Origin: an uncultured Maribacter sp. | GTDB taxonomy: Bacteria > Bacteroidota > Bacteroidia > Flavobacteriales > Flavobacteriaceae | Length of the DNA stretch: 64,000 nt | Reading direction: 5' to 3' | Assembly (NCBI RefSeq): GCF_947496775.1 | Contig: NZ_CANMDU010000012.1 | Coordinates: forward strand, 43,203-107,202 | Shown here: piece after piece, positions 61,587-64,000 of the stretch | Layout: every line of letters starts with the position of its first letter | How positions within the stretch are numbered: position 1 is the first letter of the stretch | Notes under the pieces: generated by a model | What the model saw: only the letters and a program-made list of their open reading frames with translations | Databases searched by the model: none | What the model was told of the DNA's origin: nothing | Made by a program: the position numbers and the translations under genes

Positions 61587-64000
61587 ATGAAAAACTCAGT
61601 GAAAACTCTTTATTCCTACTCCATTGGAAGCATTATTAAGCTAAAAAGAGTACTTTTTATTCTATTTTTTTTGGGATTACTTTTTAATAATAATGTTCAC
61701 GCTCAAAATACTGATGGTGACCCCATTCCAAACGCTATTGACTTAGATGACGATAATGATGGTATCTTAGATGTAGATGAATCTTGTCCAGTACCTATAC
61801 CAGAAGATTTTTTCATTCCTTTATATCATGCGAATATTATTAATGCACCTGATAACAAAATTTTTGTGACAGGTCAAGATTCTAATCCAACAACTGGAAA
61901 TAGTAACTATTTTTCTTTTCAAGAAATAACACCTGGTAGTGGTGATTGGGCTTCTGTTTCTGGAACAACAATAAAGTTAGTTGGTGCAGACAATGGTGAC
62001 CCACAGTATGTATTATTAACTTCTACCGGTTTATATGTATGGGGTAGTGAAAACGAGCTAATTGCTACTAGTGTTACCTCGTCAACTGCTATTCAATCAT
62101 TGCCTTTACCTAGAAACACTACTAATTCAGGTGAAATAGATGTATCAAATATAACTGATATAACAGCAGGCCCAGGAGTATTAGCAATATATACAACAGA
62201 CGGAAGAGTATATACCAGAGGCTCCTTAGAAAATACATCTTCTGAAATAAGGGGAGCAAATGGAACATCCGCAGATTCAAATGGATGGTATACTGTACAA
62301 TATAACCCTGGGTCTGGAGCAACAGATTTAGTTAATGTTATAGACCTTGATATTACCGAAGTAGGTGCTTTTGCAATTTTAAGCACCGGAGAATGGTATA
62401 CTTGGGGACCAAAAGCAAGTTTGGGAGGAAACGGTTCTGGCTCTAATGCAGCAGCATTAGACATTGCTACCGAAATGACCAAGCCAAGCGACTTTTTAAT
62501 TGGACAGTCTCCAATTCAAATTGAAATGGCAACTGGAGAATGGGTTGCTGGATCCTCACCAGATTTGAACCCTGGAGATGCCGCAAGTTATTTTGTATTA
62601 CATCCAACCAATGGTAAAATCTACACCATGGGTGGAAATAGTTTAGGACAGTTAGGTATAAACAACAGTACTGATTCTCATGTAGCTGACTGGAACACTG
62701 TTAAAGTTTCTGGCGGCTCGGAATTAACCAATGTTGTTTTCATGGCAGGTCAATCATATAGTATTGATAATCCTGAAGGAGCCGCAATAACTGAAGTTGC
62801 AGGTATAAGAGAATTATATATGTGGGGATCTAACAATAACCAAACATTATCCGATGGTTCATCGGACCCTCAATATTTTGCAGGTATTCCTAGTTATTAT
62901 TCTGGAGCTGGAAATGGAGTTTATGCAGATTTTAATGGAGATTTAGCTGTAAATAACTTAGATAGAAACCCAATAAGAGTTGGTGTTGGTGGACACCAAT
63001 CTATTTACTATGACAGCTATCAAAAAAATTATTGTTTTGTTGGTCACAATGCAGACGGTGCCTTTGGTTATACAGTTGCGGATGCTGCTAAATTTTCAAC
63101 AGGCGATCCTGCTTTACGAGACACACTTATACCTGGTTGTGATACCGATGGAGACGGAATCATTGATAGTTTAGATTTAGATAGTGATAATGATGGTATT
63201 TACGATGCTGTAGAAGCTGGTCATGGACATCCACATACAAATGGTGTAGTAAATGGCTTAGTAAATGCAACAAATGGTATACCTAGTCTTGTTGACAATG
63301 GCTCTGGAGGCGTAAATTATAGTCTTTTAAATAGTGATAGTGCGCATCCAACAAATGCCGATTCAGATTTTGATTGGCAAGATTTAGATAGTGATGGAGA
63401 TGGTTGTTCTGATGCCAATGAAGGTTATGGGGTTAACACTGCCGATGGTGGAGATGGAGGCATCTATAATCCGGGAAATACCGCTACAGAACCATTATCC
63501 TTAGTTGCTAGTACTATAGATGCGGATGGTAGGGTAATAGCTGCGGGATACTCCTCCCCTGCTGATTTAGATATAAACCTTACCCAGGACTATTTACAGC
63601 TTAGTGGTATTGACAACGTAACTAATCCTAATTCAGTTACAACTGTGATTACAAGTAGCGTTAATTTTAATGTAACCGCAACAACAATTGGGGCTGGCAC
63701 AATACCTTTATACCAGTGGCAAGAAGATTCAGGCTCTGGTTTTGTTAACATATCAGACAATGCCATTTATAGCGGGACAAATACAAATTCATTAGATGTA
63801 AATATTTTAGATGATTCCTTAGATGGTAATTATTACCGAATAATTGTTTCTACAGTCAGTAATGTTTGTGATATAGAAGCTACAAATTCAACCGCTGCAT
63901 TATTATCAATTCTAACTATTGATGCAGTTAACGATGACCTTAGCGCTACTAAAATTAATGGTACGGCTGGTGGAACTACTGCTTCTGTTTTTGCTAATGA
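61587..64000 (+). CDS. Giant secreted protein with RCC1-like repeats and calcium-binding motifs (3' end outside window)
   Basis: The ORF is open from the ATG at 61587 to the window edge (804 codons seen). A signal peptide ends LLFNNNVHAQ (about residue 39). Aspartate-rich thrombospondin-3-like calcium motifs follow: DLDDDNDGILDVDE (52-66), DTDGDGIIDSLDLDSDNDG (about 518-540) and DLDSDGDGCSDANEG (about 598-612). Between them (about 130-430) are RCC1-like units with repeated YVWG, YTWG, YMWG and MGGNSLGQLG, suggesting a beta-propeller. The visible end (VNDDLSATKINGTAGG) starts repetitive adhesin-type modules. A type IX secretion signal would be expected at the missing C-terminus. Likely a surface adhesin or gliding-type protein. 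Confidence 0.82.
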   Translation, partial: MKNSVKTLYSYSIGSIIKLKRVLFILFFLGLLFNNNVHAQNTDGDPIPNAIDLDDDNDGILDVDESCPVPIPEDFFIPLYHANIINAPDNKIFVTGQDSNPTTGNSNYFSFQEITPGSGDWASVSGTTIKLVGADNGDPQYVLLTSTGLYVWGSENELIATSVTSSTAIQSLPLPRNTTNSGEIDVSNITDITAGPGVLAIYTTDGRVYTRGSLENTSSEIRGANGTSADSNGWYTVQYNPGSGATDLVNVIDLDITEVGAFAILSTGEWYTWGPKASLGGNGSGSNAAALDIATEMTKPSDFLIGQSPIQIEMATGEWVAGSSPDLNPGDAASYFVLHPTNGKIYTMGGNSLGQLGINNSTDSHVADWNTVKVSGGSELTNVVFMAGQSYSIDNPEGAAITEVAGIRELYMWGSNNNQTLSDGSSDPQYFAGIPSYYSGAGNGVYADFNGDLAVNNLDRNPIRVGVGGHQSIYYDSYQKNYCFVGHNADGAFGYTVADAAKFSTGDPALRDTLIPGCDTDGDGIIDSLDLDSDNDGIYDAVEAGHGHPHTNGVVNGLVNATNGIPSLVDNGSGGVNYSLLNSDSAHPTNADSDFDWQDLDSDGDGCSDANEGYGVNTADGGDGGIYNPGNTATEPLSLVASTIDADGRVIAAGYSSPADLDINLTQDYLQLSGIDNVTNPNSVTTVITSSVNFNVTATTIGAGTIPLYQWQEDSGSGFVNISDNAIYSGTNTNSLDVNILDDSLDGNYYRIIVSTVSNVCDIEATNSTAALLSILTIDAVNDDLSATKINGTAGGTTASVFAN

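Noticed and set aside
62093..62482. A 129-codon minus-strand frame inside the giant secreted protein
   Set aside because: The plus-strand frame is open over the whole stretch with clear domain content; the minus frame has no recognisable feature.
1..64000. tRNA, rRNA or tmRNA genes
   Set aside because: No cloverleaf arms or T-loop GTTCRA-type signatures were recognised on either strand by eye; a covariance search would be needed to be certain.

Overview
This window is one contiguous stretch of a low-GC genome. It almost certainly comes from a marine or environmental member of the Flavobacteriaceae (Bacteroidota). The evidence is a 1119-aa SecA of the Bacteroidetes type, promoters of the TTTG/TTG - TAnnTTTG class, frequent TTG starts, lipoproteins with Bacteroidetes-style lipoboxes, flavobacterial families (DUF4105, DUF2795, DUF2853, DUF2911, DUF5606), and a huge secreted protein with calcium-binding and beta-propeller repeats at the right edge. 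The genus cannot be fixed from sequence alone.

Layout. 1-20134 is mostly housekeeping: a carboxypeptidase-regulatory-domain protein (5' cut), recQ, a kdsD-tatC-lptB envelope cluster, rlmF, a PLP dehydratase, an esterase, pssA, a DUF4105 protein, an ABC-F ATPase followed by a shrunken methyltransferase-like gene, a cobalamin adenosyltransferase, secA and a membrane sensor kinase. 20135-27500 is an accessory, repeat-rich patch. It holds tiny membrane-protein ORFs, two Crp/Fnr regulators, an AhpD-like/DoxX pair, a dead imelysin gene, and four genes for one family of small, secreted, strongly basic proteins. Three of these sit in a ~400-bp repeat and share a long conserved leader; the fourth is an old, diverged relative with the same ordered leader blocks. 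27613-33282 holds msrA and a probable 3-keto-glycoside locus (double-domain DUF1080 lipoprotein, two Tat-exported Gfo/Idh oxidoreductases, a CBM9-like lipoprotein) behind a LacI-style palindrome. 33308-35826 is an ECF sigma / anti-sigma / secreted beta-protein operon. 35935-41648 has an aldose epimerase, DUF2911, and a module of glycosyltransferases, flippase-like protein and PAP2 phosphatase that looks like polyprenyl-phosphate-sugar lipid modification.

41655-53228 has a MATE exporter, mazG, a complete TRAP transporter followed by an SMP-30-like lactonase, DUF2853, an SGNH hydrolase/GH20 hexosaminidase pair, DUF5606-def-ruvX, and dapD. 53280-59266 is a surface-glycan locus: a galactofuranosyltransferase-like gene divergent from UDP-galactopyranose mutase (glf), three family-2-type glycosyltransferases and a TupA-like ATP-grasp gene. 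tsaC, cca and the start of a giant RCC1-like adhesin follow.

The most unusual signal is the multi-copy small basic secreted protein family with its conserved leader. The encoded proteins of two copies are identical although the DNA has drifted at synonymous sites, so these are functional genes under selection rather than debris. No tRNA, rRNA, CRISPR array or transposase was seen.
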